From: Polaromonas sp.
GTDB taxonomy: Bacteria > Pseudomonadota > Gammaproteobacteria > Burkholderiales > Burkholderiaceae_C
DNA length: 64,000 bases
Direction: 5' to 3'
Assembly: GCF_030680935.1 (NCBI RefSeq)
Contig: NZ_JAUXUP010000042.1
Location: 81,654-145,653 of the forward strand
This document shows positions 8,089 through 16,985 of the stretch, piece after piece. Every line of letters starts with the position of its first letter. Positions within the stretch are counted from its first letter, which is position 1. The notes under the pieces are model-generated. The model had not been told where the DNA came from, made no database searches, and worked only from the letters and a program-made list of their open reading frames with translations. The position numbers and the translations under genes are program-made.

Positions 8089-9350
8089 ACGCGTCAACTG
8101 CGCTGCGCAATACGCGCTTGCCGCGCTGGCTGTTGCCCGCCCTTTGGCCGACCCATGCGGGTGAGCCGGTGCTGGCCGACCTCACGCTGGACGCCGGTCG
8201 CATCAGCGCTGTCCGGCCCGCTGCGCCTGGCCCGGCGCTGGTCGGTCACTGGGACCTGCAAGGGGCCCCGGTGCTGCCGGGTCTGGTGGATGCACACACC
8301 CACATCGACAAAACCTTCACGCTGCCGCGTATCGGCGAAGTCCAGCCCGGCTTGCTGGGCGCCATCGACGCCATGATGGCCGACCGCCTGCACTGGACCC
8401 CCGCCGACGTGCACGCCCGCGCCAGCCGCGCGCTGGAGTGGGCCTGGGCCGCGGGCTGCGTGCACTTGCGCACCCATGTGGACTGGTGGGAGCCCGACAC
8501 CACACCGGTGGCCTGGAGCGTGATGGCCGCCCTGGCCGCTGAATGGCAGGGCCGCATCCAGCTCGAGCAGGTCAGCCTGATCAAACTCACGCTGTTTCAG
8601 GACTTGGCGCAGGCGCGCAGGCTGGCCCGGCAGGTGGCTGCCACCGGCCCGCATGCGCTGCTGGGCGCGTTCGTACACACCAGCAACTGGGACGGGCAGG
8701 CCCTGCGCCATGTGTTCATCGCGGCCGGGGAAGCCGGGCTGGATGTCGATATACATGTGGACGAAGAGCTCAACCCCAAGGCTCAGGGGTTGGCAACGAC
8801 TGCGACCATCCTGCGCGAAACCGGCTTCAAAGGCCGTGTGGTCTGCGGCCACAGCTGCGCGCTGGCGGCCCAGCCCGAAAGTCAGGCCCTGGCCACGCTG
8901 GATGCAGTGGCGCAGGTGCCCATCACCCTGGTCTCATTGCCCATCACCAACCTGTTGCTGCAGGACGCTGTCACCGGCCGCACGCCACGCCAGCGCGGCA
9001 TCACGCTGGTGAAAGAAGCGCGTGCACGCGGCATACCGGTGCTGCTGGCCAGCGACAACGTACAAGACCCGTTTTGCCGGGTGGGCAGCTACGACCCGGT
9101 GGAAGCGCTGGGGGCTGCGGTTCTGGCGGCGCAGCTGGATCACCCCTTCGACGTCTGGTCGGAAAGCCTGTGCCGCCGAGACTGGTTGCAGCGCGGCCCC
9201 GCAGCAGCCGCGTCCTTGGTGGGCGCTGCGGCAGACCTGGTCATTTTTACCGGTACCGACGCCTGGGGCTGGCCTTCCCGCAGCAGTCAGCGGGTGGTGC
9301 TGCGCAGCGGCGTTCCGATTCCCTCCTTGCCAGAAAGGCAGTTTGCATGA
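8085..9350 (+). CDS. Amidohydrolase, cytosine-deaminase-like
   Basis: A 421-residue amidohydrolase-superfamily TIM barrel. The metal and catalytic residues match the CodA/AtzC group: His71 and His73 (AHTHIDKTF), His224 with Glu227 (DIHVDE), His256 (CGHSCAL) and Asp324 (SDNVQDP). This set is expected of a hydrolase removing an exocyclic amino or alkylamino group from an N-heterocycle. Cytosine itself is possible, but context argues for another substrate. It is translationally coupled to both neighbours through ATGA overlaps. Confidence 0.82.
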   Translation: MNASTALRNTRLPRWLLPALWPTHAGEPVLADLTLDAGRISAVRPAAPGPALVGHWDLQGAPVLPGLVDAHTHIDKTFTLPRIGEVQPGLLGAIDAMMADRLHWTPADVHARASRALEWAWAAGCVHLRTHVDWWEPDTTPVAWSVMAALAAEWQGRIQLEQVSLIKLTLFQDLAQARRLARQVAATGPHALLGAFVHTSNWDGQALRHVFIAAGEAGLDVDIHVDEELNPKAQGLATTATILRETGFKGRVVCGHSCALAAQPESQALATLDAVAQVPITLVSLPITNLLLQDAVTGRTPRQRGITLVKEARARGIPVLLASDNVQDPFCRVGSYDPVEALGAAVLAAQLDHPFDVWSESLCRRDWLQRGPAAAASLVGAAADLVIFTGTDAWGWPSRSSQRVVLRSGVPIPSLPERQFA

Positions 9351-10201
9351 TCCACGGTTACATCCCGCCCCACCGCTTCCTTCCCTACCTGAGCTGGACC
9401 GACATTGCCGCCCTGCCCGACCGCGAAAACACGGTGATTGTGTTGCCGGTAGGCGCCATCGAGCAGCACGGCCCGCACCTGCCCTGCTCGGTGGACAGCG
9501 TGATCTCGTCCGGTGTGCTGGGCAAGGCGCTGGAGCGCCTGCCGGCCGACATCCGCGCCTTCGGCCTGCCACCCATCACCTACGGCAAGTCTGACGAACA
9601 CCTGCACTTCCCCGGCACACTCACGCTGACCGGTCCGACCCTGCTGGCCACCATCACCGAAATTGGCGAGTCGGTGTACCGCGCCGGTTTTCGCAAGCTG
9701 CTGCTGGCCAATGGCCACGGCGGCCAGCCCCAGGTGCTGGAGATGGCGGCGCGCGAATTGCGCCTGCGACATGGCGACTTTGTGATCGTGCCCTACCACG
9801 TCTCGCGCCTGGCCAACTCGTCCGGCAAATACATCTCTGAGCAGGAGCGCCGCCTCGCCATGCACGCCGGCCATTCAGAGACGGCGCTGATGCTGGCGCT
9901 GGCGCCCGATACGGTGCACATGGAGCGCGCGGTTGCCAATTTTCCGCCGGTGTTTCCAAGCAAGGTGTTGTCGGCCGACGGCCGCCCGGCCTGCGCCTGG
10001 ACGGCGCGCGACTTTGGCCCCAGCGGCGTGATTGGCGATCCGTTTGGCGCCACCACCGAGCAAGGCCACGACATCCTCGACACGCTGGCCGACAGCTGGG
10101 TCCAGGCCCTGACCGATCTGTTTCATATGCAGTGGGTCACGCGTGAGGTCGAGTCCTGGGGTTATGGCCACCAGCAGGGCCATATCCAGCAGGCACTTTG
10201 A
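9347..10201 (+). CDS. Creatininase family amidohydrolase
   Basis: A 284-residue protein with the creatininase-fold signatures: LPVGAIEQHGPHLP and a Ser-Asp metal region near residue 30-45, GKSDEHLHFPGTLTL, and ANGHGGQPQVLEMAARELR. A Glu/His region (HAGHSETALML) follows. Family members open cyclic amides (creatinine) or deformylate pyrimidine precursors using Mn/Zn. With the upstream deaminase it could hydrolyse a ring amide of the pathway substrate. It starts inside the end of the amidohydrolase gene (ATGA). A 77-bp gap then separates it from the importer genes. Confidence 0.85.
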   Translation: MIHGYIPPHRFLPYLSWTDIAALPDRENTVIVLPVGAIEQHGPHLPCSVDSVISSGVLGKALERLPADIRAFGLPPITYGKSDEHLHFPGTLTLTGPTLLATITEIGESVYRAGFRKLLLANGHGGQPQVLEMAARELRLRHGDFVIVPYHVSRLANSSGKYISEQERRLAMHAGHSETALMLALAPDTVHMERAVANFPPVFPSKVLSADGRPACAWTARDFGPSGVIGDPFGATTEQGHDILDTLADSWVQALTDLFHMQWVTREVESWGYGHQQGHIQQAL

Positions 10202-10278
10202 CGAGTTGCAGGCGCGCAACTTGCATCAGCTCCTTTGATTTTTTACCTGTGTTCAACCCTTCTATCCATGAGGTCACC

Positions 10279-11262
10279 ATGAAGAAACTTACCGCACGCA
10301 CTTTTGTCGCCGCTACGCTCGGCCTGGCCCTGGCCGCCGGTGCCCAGGCACAGGAAAAGCTCACCTACATGACCAACTGGTACGCCCAGGCCGAACACGG
10401 GGGCTTCTACCAGGCGGTGGCCACCGGCATCTACAAGAAGTACGGGCTGGACGTGACCATCAAGATGGGCGGGCCGCAAGTCAACATCCTGCAGCTGATG
10501 GCCGCCGGCCAGACCGACTGCATCATGGGCTCCAGCGATCTGCAGATGATGGTGGCGCGCAGCGGCGGGTTGCCGGTGGTGACGCTGGCAGCCGTGTTCC
10601 AGAAAGACCCGCAGGTCTTGATTGCCCATGAAGAAATCAAAAGCTTCGAAGACATGAAGGGCAAAACCATACTGATCGCGCCGTCCGCGCGGCAGGGCTA
10701 CTGGCTCTGGCTGAAAAGCAAATACGGTTTTCAGGACGCCCAGACACGGCCCTACACCTTCAACATCCAGCCCTTTGTGGCCGATAAAAACACAGTGCAG
10801 CAGGGTTACCTGACCTCCGAGCCCTTCGCCGTGCAGAAGGCTGGCGTCAAGGCCAACACCTTCCTGTTTGCCGACCACGGCTGGCCCACCTACGCGACCA
10901 CCATCTCCTGCATGGAAGACACGGTCAAGAACCGCAGCAAGGCCATGGCAGCTTTTGTCAGGGGCACGATGGAAGGCTGGAAGAGCTACCTGGCCGACCC
11001 GGCGCCAGCCAACGTGCTGATCAAGAAGGACAACCCCAACATGAGTGATGAGCAGCTGGCCTACAGCGTCGCCAAACTCAAGGAGATGGGCATTGTGACC
11101 GGCGGCGGCGCCAGCAAAAACGGCATCGGCAGCATGGACATTGACCGCGTCCGCAAGAACCACGCCTTTTTGCTGGACAACAAGCTGGTGGACGCCGGCA
11201 AGCTGGGGCCAACCACGGCCTACAACTTTGACTACATCAAGGACCTCAAGGTGATGCCTTGA
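10279..11262 (+). CDS. ABC transporter substrate-binding protein, NMT1/THI5-like (first paralogue)
   Basis: A 327-residue periplasmic binding protein. It has a clear Sec signal peptide (MKKLTARTFVAATLGLALA, cleavage after AQA) and an NMT1/THI5-like fold recognisable by NWYAQAEHGGFYQAVATGIY. Relatives bind pyrimidines such as hydroxymethylpyrimidine, or sulfonates and nitrogenous organics. The ATP-binding gene begins at its stop codon and a permease follows, giving a complete importer. A second binding protein of the same family is encoded at 14973. ATG 10279 was chosen because the signal peptide starts there. Confidence 0.9.
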   Translation: MKKLTARTFVAATLGLALAAGAQAQEKLTYMTNWYAQAEHGGFYQAVATGIYKKYGLDVTIKMGGPQVNILQLMAAGQTDCIMGSSDLQMMVARSGGLPVVTLAAVFQKDPQVLIAHEEIKSFEDMKGKTILIAPSARQGYWLWLKSKYGFQDAQTRPYTFNIQPFVADKNTVQQGYLTSEPFAVQKAGVKANTFLFADHGWPTYATTISCMEDTVKNRSKAMAAFVRGTMEGWKSYLADPAPANVLIKKDNPNMSDEQLAYSVAKLKEMGIVTGGGASKNGIGSMDIDRVRKNHAFLLDNKLVDAGKLGPTTAYNFDYIKDLKVMP

Positions 11263-12077
11263 TGCGAGAGCTGTCAGCGGCCGTCTCTGCGGGCACGCCC
11301 GCCGTCGAGGTGCTGTCGGCGCACAAGACCTATCCCAACGGCACGGTCGCGCTGCAGCCGGTGGACCTGACCGTGCAGGAGGGCGAATTTGTCACCCTGC
11401 TCGGCCCCTCGGGCTGCGGCAAAAGCACGCTGCTGAAAATGGTCGCGGGCCTGCTCGCGCCTACCGATGGCCGCTTGCTGCTCTGGCGCAAGCCGGTCGA
11501 GCAGTTGCAGGAGGCCGGTCGCAAGCTGGCGTTTGTATTTCAGTCGGCCACACTCATGCCCTGGGCCAGCGTGTCGGCCAATGTCCGGCTGCCACTGGAG
11601 CTGGCCGGCGTGCCACGTGCCGAGGCTGACGGCCGGGTGGCCGAAGCGCTGGCCCTGGTCGGCTTGAGCAAATTTGCCGGCGCCCTGCCGCGCGCGCTGT
11701 CTGGCGGCATGCAGATGCGGGTGTCGATTGCGCGCAGCCTGGTGGTACAGCCCAATCTGCTGCTGATGGACGAGCCTTTTGGCGCGCTCGACGAAATCAC
11801 CCGCCACAAGCTCGACGCCGACCTGCTGGCCCTGTGGCAGGACAAAAAACTCACCGTGGTGTTTGTCACTCACTCGATCCACGAGGCGGTGTTTCTCTCC
11901 ACCCGCGTGGTGATGATGGCCGCGCGCCCCGGCCGGATTGTGGAAGAAGTGCTGATCGACGAGCCTTATCCGCGCACACCCGACTTCATGGTCACGCCGC
12001 GGTTTGCCGCCTATGCCAAGCGCCTGCAGGACAGCCTGCTGCGCGCCAGCCTGGACGGCGACGAACCCGGTCATTGA
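11262..12077 (+). CDS. ABC transporter ATP-binding protein, SsuB/TauB/ThiZ-like
   Basis: A 271-residue cytoplasmic ATPase. Visible motifs are Walker A GPSGCGKST, a Q-loop (VFQSATLMPW), the signature SGGMQMRVSIARSL, Walker B LLLMDEPFGALD and the switch His in VTHSIHEAV. The pattern is that of the nitrate/sulfonate/taurine/pyrimidine importer group. It starts within the stop codon of the binding-protein gene (TGATG). A TTG one codon earlier could also serve as start. It energises the permease encoded immediately downstream. Confidence 0.92.
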   Translation: MRELSAAVSAGTPAVEVLSAHKTYPNGTVALQPVDLTVQEGEFVTLLGPSGCGKSTLLKMVAGLLAPTDGRLLLWRKPVEQLQEAGRKLAFVFQSATLMPWASVSANVRLPLELAGVPRAEADGRVAEALALVGLSKFAGALPRALSGGMQMRVSIARSLVVQPNLLLMDEPFGALDEITRHKLDADLLALWQDKKLTVVFVTHSIHEAVFLSTRVVMMAARPGRIVEEVLIDEPYPRTPDFMVTPRFAAYAKRLQDSLLRASLDGDEPGH

Positions 12078-12087
12078 GGAGAACCGC

Positions 12088-12894
12088 ATGCAACAAGCCC
12101 CCTTCTCGCTGACCTCCCCGCGTGTCCAGCGCATCCTCTACCCCGCCCTGGTGGCGCTGGTGCTGCTGGGCAGCTGGCAAGCGCTGGTCACAGGCTTCAA
12201 GCTGCCGCCCTATTTGGTGCCCTCGCCGCTGCTGATGTTCCAGACCCTGGTGACCGACTGGCAATCGCTGGGCGGCTCCTTGCTGGTCACGCTGAAAATC
12301 ACCCTGCTGTCGTTTGCACTGGCCACCCTTATCGGTGTGTTGATCTCCTTCCTGTTTGTGCAAAGCCGCAAGATAGAAACCGCGCTGTTTCCCTATGCGG
12401 TTTTGTTGCAGGTCACACCCATCGTGGCAGTGGCGCCGCTCATCATCATCTGGGTAAAAGACCCCACCGCTTCGCTGGTGTTATGCGCCGCGCTGGTCGC
12501 GCTGTTTCCCATCATCTCCAACACCACGCTGGGGCTGCGCAGCATAGACCCCGACCTGCAGAGTTATTTTGTGATGAACCGCGCCAGCCGGTTGCAAACC
12601 CTGTGGCGCCTGCGCATACCGAGCGCCCTGCCCTATTTTTTTGGCGGTTTGCGCATCTCCAGCGGGCTGGCCCTGATAGGCGCGGTGGTGGCGGAATTTG
12701 TGGCTGGTACCGGCGGCGCAGCCACTGGCCTGGCCTACCAGATCCTGATGGCGGGCTACCAGCTCAACATACCGCGCATGTTTGCGGCCCTGCTGCTGAT
12801 CTCGCTGGCCGGTGTTGGGCTGTTTGCACTGATGGCCTGGCTGACAAAAATGGCGCTCGGCTCCTGGCATGCCAGCGAGCTGACCCGTGATTGA
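12088..12894 (+). CDS. ABC transporter permease, SsuC/ThiX-like
   Basis: A 268-residue inner-membrane protein with about six helices and the BPD_transp_1 EAA loop near residues 155-175 (NRASRLQTLWRLRIPSALPYFFGGL). It follows the ATPase gene by 10 bp with a GAGGA ribosome site. Together with the proteins encoded at 10279 and 11262 it forms one importer of the nitrate/sulfonate/pyrimidine class. No second permease accompanies the second binding protein, so both receptors may dock on this channel. Confidence 0.9.
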   Translation: MQQAPFSLTSPRVQRILYPALVALVLLGSWQALVTGFKLPPYLVPSPLLMFQTLVTDWQSLGGSLLVTLKITLLSFALATLIGVLISFLFVQSRKIETALFPYAVLLQVTPIVAVAPLIIIWVKDPTASLVLCAALVALFPIISNTTLGLRSIDPDLQSYFVMNRASRLQTLWRLRIPSALPYFFGGLRISSGLALIGAVVAEFVAGTGGAATGLAYQILMAGYQLNIPRMFAALLLISLAGVGLFALMAWLTKMALGSWHASELTRD

Positions 12895-12898
12895 CACC

Positions 12899-12953
12899 AA
12901 ATTTGCTATGTTATTGGTAGCTGCTTGCGCCCGAAGAATAAGGGCTGGAAGCC
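12899..12953 (+). repeat. Dispersed ~55-bp palindromic repeat, copy 2
   Basis: An intergenic copy between the permease and FAD-oxidase genes: TTTGCTATG, then GGTAGCTGCTTGCGCCC and AAGGGCTGGAAGCC. It interrupts an otherwise tightly packed operon. Confidence 0.75.
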
Positions 12954-12975
12954 AAAACTACATGAAAGATATCCG

Positions 12976-14346
12976 GTGAACGCCCCTGCCCACCCCATTG
13001 AACAACTACACGCCGCCCTGCCCGACCTGGACTGGGTCACCGACGAGGGCCGCATCGCGCGCCTGTCCCAGGACTTCTCCTGGTTCAGCCCGGTACTCAA
13101 GCGCCAACTCGCCGATAAACGCGCCGATGCGGTGGTACGGCCGCGCAGCGAGGACGAAATCCGCCGCCTCATCAGCCTGTGCGCCAAACTGCGCGTGCCT
13201 GTCACCCTGCGCGGCAGCGGCACCGGCAACTACGGCCAGGTGGTGCCGCTGCACGGTGGCGTCGTGCTCGACATGAGCGGCTACAACAGTTTTTTGTGGG
13301 CGCGCAATGGTGCGGGCCGGGCCCAGGCTGGCATGCGCCTGTCGGACTTTGAAAAGGCCACCCGCCCCTTGGGCATGGAGCTGCGCTGCGTGCCGTCCAC
13401 CTTCCGCAGCGCGACGCTGGGCGGGCTCTACGGTGGCGGGTTTGGCGGTGTCGGCTCGATCAACTATGGGCCGCTGGCTGCGCCCGGCAATGTGCTGGGC
13501 CTGAAAGCCATGACCTTTGAAGAAGAGCCGCAGATCATCGAACTGCGCGGCCCCGAGGCCCTGGCCATGCACCATATGTGGGGCAGCAACGGCCTGGTGC
13601 TTGAGCTCGAGATGGGCATGGCCCCCGTGCACGACTGGTCAGAACACATCGCCACCTTCACTACCTTTGACGAAGCGCTGGAGTTTGGCGACGCGGTCGC
13701 ACGCGCGCCCGGCATCGTCAAAAAAGAGATCTGCCTGCTGGCCCAACCCATCCCCGACTACATGAAGCAGCTGGCCGACTACCTGCCCGCCGGTTGCCAT
13801 GCGGTGATTGTGCTGGTGGCCTCAAGCAGCGAGGCGGCCATGCTGGAACTGGTGGCCCAGTACGGCGGCACAGTGACCTACCGCAAGACCGCAGAAGAGG
13901 TTGCTGCCAGCAACCGCACGCTGGTCGAATTCACCTGGAACCACACCACGCTCAATGCCCTGAAGGTGGACAAGTCCATCACCTACCTGCAAAGCGCGTT
14001 TATTCCCGGCCAACACGTGGAGCAGGTCAAACGCATGGAAAAGTTGTTGGGCGGCGAGGTACTGATGCACTGCGAATACATACGCGGCATGGACGGCCTG
14101 GTCACCTGCACCGCGCTGCAGCTGGTGCGTTTCAGCACCGAAGAGCGCCTGCAGGAGATCATGAAGATTTACCGCGACAACGACGTGCGTATCAACGACC
14201 CGCATGTCTTCATCGTCGAAGACGGCAAGGCTGGCGGCAGCTTGTCGCAAGCCGTGCTGGACACCAAACACCGCTTCGACCCGCTGGGACTGCTCAACCC
14301 CGGCAAGGTGCGTGCCTGGCTCAAGCAACCGGCAGAGAATGTATGA
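12976..14346 (+). CDS. FAD-linked oxidase (GlcD/VAO-type)
   Basis: About 456 residues. The N-terminal FAD-binding_4 (PCMH) domain has VVRPRSEDEIRRLISLC and VTLRGSGTGNYGQVVPLHGG, with a second FAD block at SATLGGLYGGGFGGVGS, followed by an oxidase C-terminal region. It would oxidise a hydroxy acid, alcohol or amine intermediate using FAD. I prefer GTG 12976 as start, preceded by an AAAGA motif, because upstream in-frame sequence lies in the dispersed repeat. The RidA-family gene starts inside its stop (ATGA). Confidence 0.83.
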   Translation: MNAPAHPIEQLHAALPDLDWVTDEGRIARLSQDFSWFSPVLKRQLADKRADAVVRPRSEDEIRRLISLCAKLRVPVTLRGSGTGNYGQVVPLHGGVVLDMSGYNSFLWARNGAGRAQAGMRLSDFEKATRPLGMELRCVPSTFRSATLGGLYGGGFGGVGSINYGPLAAPGNVLGLKAMTFEEEPQIIELRGPEALAMHHMWGSNGLVLELEMGMAPVHDWSEHIATFTTFDEALEFGDAVARAPGIVKKEICLLAQPIPDYMKQLADYLPAGCHAVIVLVASSSEAAMLELVAQYGGTVTYRKTAEEVAASNRTLVEFTWNHTTLNALKVDKSITYLQSAFIPGQHVEQVKRMEKLLGGEVLMHCEYIRGMDGLVTCTALQLVRFSTEERLQEIMKIYRDNDVRINDPHVFIVEDGKAGGSLSQAVLDTKHRFDPLGLLNPGKVRAWLKQPAENV

Positions 14347-14798
14347 CTGCGGGCCAGCCCATGGCCAGTTACGCAGCCGCGCGGCGCGCCGGCGACTTCG
14401 TCTTTGTCAGCGGCGTGGTCGCTGTTGATCCTGCGCGCAAGGTCATCCTGCAAAGCTACGAAGAGCTGCCCGGGCCCGCGCTGCTAGCCCTGCGCGGCCT
14501 CGGTTATGTCACTGGCCAGATGACCGTCGATATTTACGAGGCCCCAGCGGTGGCGCAAAGCTGGTTTGTGCTGGAGCGGATTCGCCAGATCGCGCAGGAG
14601 CATGGCGGCGACATGGCCGATGTCGTCAAGCTGGTGCAGTATTTCCGCGATCTGCGGCACTACCCGTTTTACAACCGCGTGCGCGGGCTTTTCTATCCGG
14701 GCGGCGCCCCCGTCAGCACGGTGGTGGAAGTGTCGCGTTTCATGCCCGGCGACGGGGCCTTGATTGAAGTGGAGGCGACGATTTATCTGCCGCAATAA
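14343..14798 (+). CDS. RidA/YjgF-family protein
   Basis: A 151-residue RidA (Rid/YER057c/UK114) protein. Visible markers are AAARRAGDFVFVSGVVAVDP at the N-terminus and VEVSRFMPGDGALIEVEATIYL at the C-terminus. The usual RidA arginine in the R(V/A)x(V/I) region is not obvious, so it may be a divergent subfamily, such as those in pyrimidine (RutC-like) or aminomuconate pathways. Rid proteins hydrolyse reactive imines or enamines, which fits a pathway releasing amino groups. It is coupled to the FAD-oxidase gene. Confidence 0.75.
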   Translation: MTAGQPMASYAAARRAGDFVFVSGVVAVDPARKVILQSYEELPGPALLALRGLGYVTGQMTVDIYEAPAVAQSWFVLERIRQIAQEHGGDMADVVKLVQYFRDLRHYPFYNRVRGLFYPGGAPVSTVVEVSRFMPGDGALIEVEATIYLPQ

Positions 14799-14972
14799 GA
14801 CCCGGCAGACCGCCCTGCAAGGCATGAAATTTGCATCTTGTTTTTCAGAGTAGAAGCTGGCAGTGACTCCCAAGGTCACGGGTCATTGCTCTGGCAGCGT
14901 CATGAGGCATCCCCTCCGCGCTGTGCGCCGTTTTGGTGCTTTGTGTTCAACCAACATAACCGGAGAATCTGC

Positions 14973-15920
14973 ATGAAAACTCTTTTCGCGACCCTGTGTT
15001 TTGCCGCCGCCGCGAGCCTGGCTCAGGCGCAAGACAAAGTCACCTTCCTCACCTCCTGGTACGCGCAGGCCGAGCATGGGGGCTACTACCAGGCCATCGC
15101 CACCGGCATCTACAAGAAACACGGCCTGGACGTCACCGTCAAGATGGGCGGCCCGCAGGTCAACGCGATCCAGATCATCGCCGCCGGCCAGGCCGACTTC
15201 ATCATGGGCAAGGACTTTCAAACCCTGTCGGCCATCGAGAACGGCGTGCCCCTGACCACGGTTGCGGCCGTGTTCCAGATGGAGCCGCAGGGCATGGTCA
15301 CACATCCCGACGTGAACAGCCTGGCCGACCTCAAGGGCAAAACCATCCTGATGGCCACCAGTGGCCGCACCAGCTGGTGGCCCTGGCTGAAGATCAAGCA
15401 CGGCCTGAAGGACGACCAGACCCGTCCCTACAGCTTCAGCATGGCGCCCTTCTTCGCAGACAAAAATGTGGCGCAGCAAGGTTACCCCGGCTCCGAGCCT
15501 TTCATCGCCGAAAAAGCCGGCCAGAAAATCAAGTTTTTCCTGTTTGCCAATGAGGGTTACCCGCCGTACGGCAACACCATCGTCACGACGCGGCAGATGA
15601 TCAAGGACAAGCCCGACGTCGTGCAACGTTTCGTCAAGGCCACCCTGGAAGGCTGGAAAAGTTATCTCGAAAATCCCGCGCCGGGCAATGCCCTGATCAA
15701 GCAGGACAACCCCAAGATGGAGGACGAGCTGATCGCCTACTCGGTCAAGACCATGAAGGAGATGAAGTTCCTCGACAGCGGCGATGCAGCCAAGGCGGGC
15801 GCCGGCGTGATGACAGACGCGCGCTGGAAACAGACCTACGACCTGATGGTCACCAGCGGGCAGCTCAAGCCGAACCCGAACTGGCAACAGGCCTACACGC
15901 TGCAGTTCCTGAAGAAGTAG
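14973..15920 (+). CDS. ABC transporter substrate-binding protein, NMT1/THI5-like (second paralogue)
   Basis: A 315-residue periplasmic protein with signal peptide MKTLFATLCFAAAASLAQAQ. It is clearly paralogous to the binding protein encoded at 10279: SWYAQAEHGGYYQAIATGIYK and KMGGPQVN are shared and the whole length aligns. It has no ATPase or permease of its own nearby, and the next gene encodes a Rieske oxygenase, so it probably broadens the substrate range of the importer at 11262-12894. A 174-bp leader without genes precedes it and may hold its own promoter. CGGAGA lies 7 bp before the ATG. Confidence 0.9.
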   Translation: MKTLFATLCFAAAASLAQAQDKVTFLTSWYAQAEHGGYYQAIATGIYKKHGLDVTVKMGGPQVNAIQIIAAGQADFIMGKDFQTLSAIENGVPLTTVAAVFQMEPQGMVTHPDVNSLADLKGKTILMATSGRTSWWPWLKIKHGLKDDQTRPYSFSMAPFFADKNVAQQGYPGSEPFIAEKAGQKIKFFLFANEGYPPYGNTIVTTRQMIKDKPDVVQRFVKATLEGWKSYLENPAPGNALIKQDNPKMEDELIAYSVKTMKEMKFLDSGDAAKAGAGVMTDARWKQTYDLMVTSGQLKPNPNWQQAYTLQFLKK

Positions 15921-15932
15921 GGGAAGGCAAGC

Positions 15933-16985
15933 ATGCTCGTCACCCAACAACCCGTGCTGCGGCGCTTCTGGTATGCCGTGATGGCTATGGACAAACTGGC
16001 AGCCGGACCGCAACCCTTCACCCTGCTGGGCGAAAACATCGTGATTTTCAAACGCGCCGACGGCAGCCCCGCTGCGCTGCGCGACCGGTGTTGCCACCGT
16101 ACCGCCAAACTTTCCAAGGGCACGGTGCAAGGAGACTACATCGTGTGTGGCTACCACGGCTGGACTTACGATGGCAGCGGTGCCTGCGTGAAGATTCCAC
16201 AAAACCCGGACATGCAAATTCCGGCGGGTGCGCGCGTGCCGGCTTTTTATTGCCAGGAAAAATTTGGCTACGCGTGGGTCGCGCTCGATGAGCCCTTGGT
16301 ACCGCTGATGGACACGCCCGAAGACAGCGACCCGGCCTACCGGCGTATTCACCAGTTTGACGAGGCCTGGAACACCAGCGCGCTGCGCATGATGGAAAAC
16401 TCCTTCGACACAGCGCATTTTGCGTTTGTGCACAAGGGCACTTTCGGTCAGGGCAACCAGCCCAAGCCGACATTTTTTGAACTGCGTGAAACCGGCTACG
16501 GTTTTGAGGCCGAAGCCATCGTGCCGATCAACAACCCGCCCGAGTCGCACCGCATCACCGGCAGCACAGCACCCACCACCACGCGGCACTTCTTCAACCA
16601 GTGGCACATGCCGTTTTTGCGCCGGCTCGGCCTGGCCTATCCGAACGGGCTCAAACACACCATCTTCACCTGCGCCACACCGATTGACGATGAGCGCATC
16701 CAGCTTATCCAGTGGCTGTACCGCAATGACACCGAGGCCGATTGCCCTGCGGCCGAGCTCAATGCCTGGGATACACGTGTGGTGATGGAAGACAAGGAGA
16801 TTCTGGAATCGGTCAACGCTGATGCGCCAGTTGACGTGACGCGCCGGGACGAACAGAGCATGCTGAGCGACCGGCCCGGCATGATCATGCGCAAACGCCT
16901 GCTGGACCTGCTGAAGGAACACGGCGAGACCGAAGTCCATGGCTGGGGCCGCGTCATACCGATCCGGGAGGCCGCCACATGCTGA
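15933..16985 (+). CDS. Rieske non-haem iron oxygenase, VanA-like (first of a tandem pair)
   Basis: A 350-residue oxygenase component. The Rieske [2Fe-2S] ligands are Cys53, His55, Cys72 and His75 (CCH and CGYHGW). The mononuclear iron site is Asn156/Asp159 with His162 and His167 in ENSFDTAHFAFVH. Length and layout match vanillate-demethylase-like monooxygenases that perform O- or N-demethylation or hydroxylation. It needs reduced ferredoxin or a reductase, but no reductase gene is visible in this cluster. GGGGAAGG precedes the ATG. The next gene encodes a close paralogue and overlaps it by 7 bp. Confidence 0.9.
   Translation: MLVTQQPVLRRFWYAVMAMDKLAAGPQPFTLLGENIVIFKRADGSPAALRDRCCHRTAKLSKGTVQGDYIVCGYHGWTYDGSGACVKIPQNPDMQIPAGARVPAFYCQEKFGYAWVALDEPLVPLMDTPEDSDPAYRRIHQFDEAWNTSALRMMENSFDTAHFAFVHKGTFGQGNQPKPTFFELRETGYGFEAEAIVPINNPPESHRITGSTAPTTTRHFFNQWHMPFLRRLGLAYPNGLKHTIFTCATPIDDERIQLIQWLYRNDTEADCPAAELNAWDTRVVMEDKEILESVNADAPVDVTRRDEQSMLSDRPGMIMRKRLLDLLKEHGETEVHGWGRVIPIREAATC

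Noticed and set aside
14883..16940. A 685-codon open frame on the minus strand
   Set aside because: It is exactly antisense to the second binding protein and first Rieske genes, which have clear motifs and ribosome sites. Its product has no recognisable domain and a composition typical of GC-rich shadow frames.
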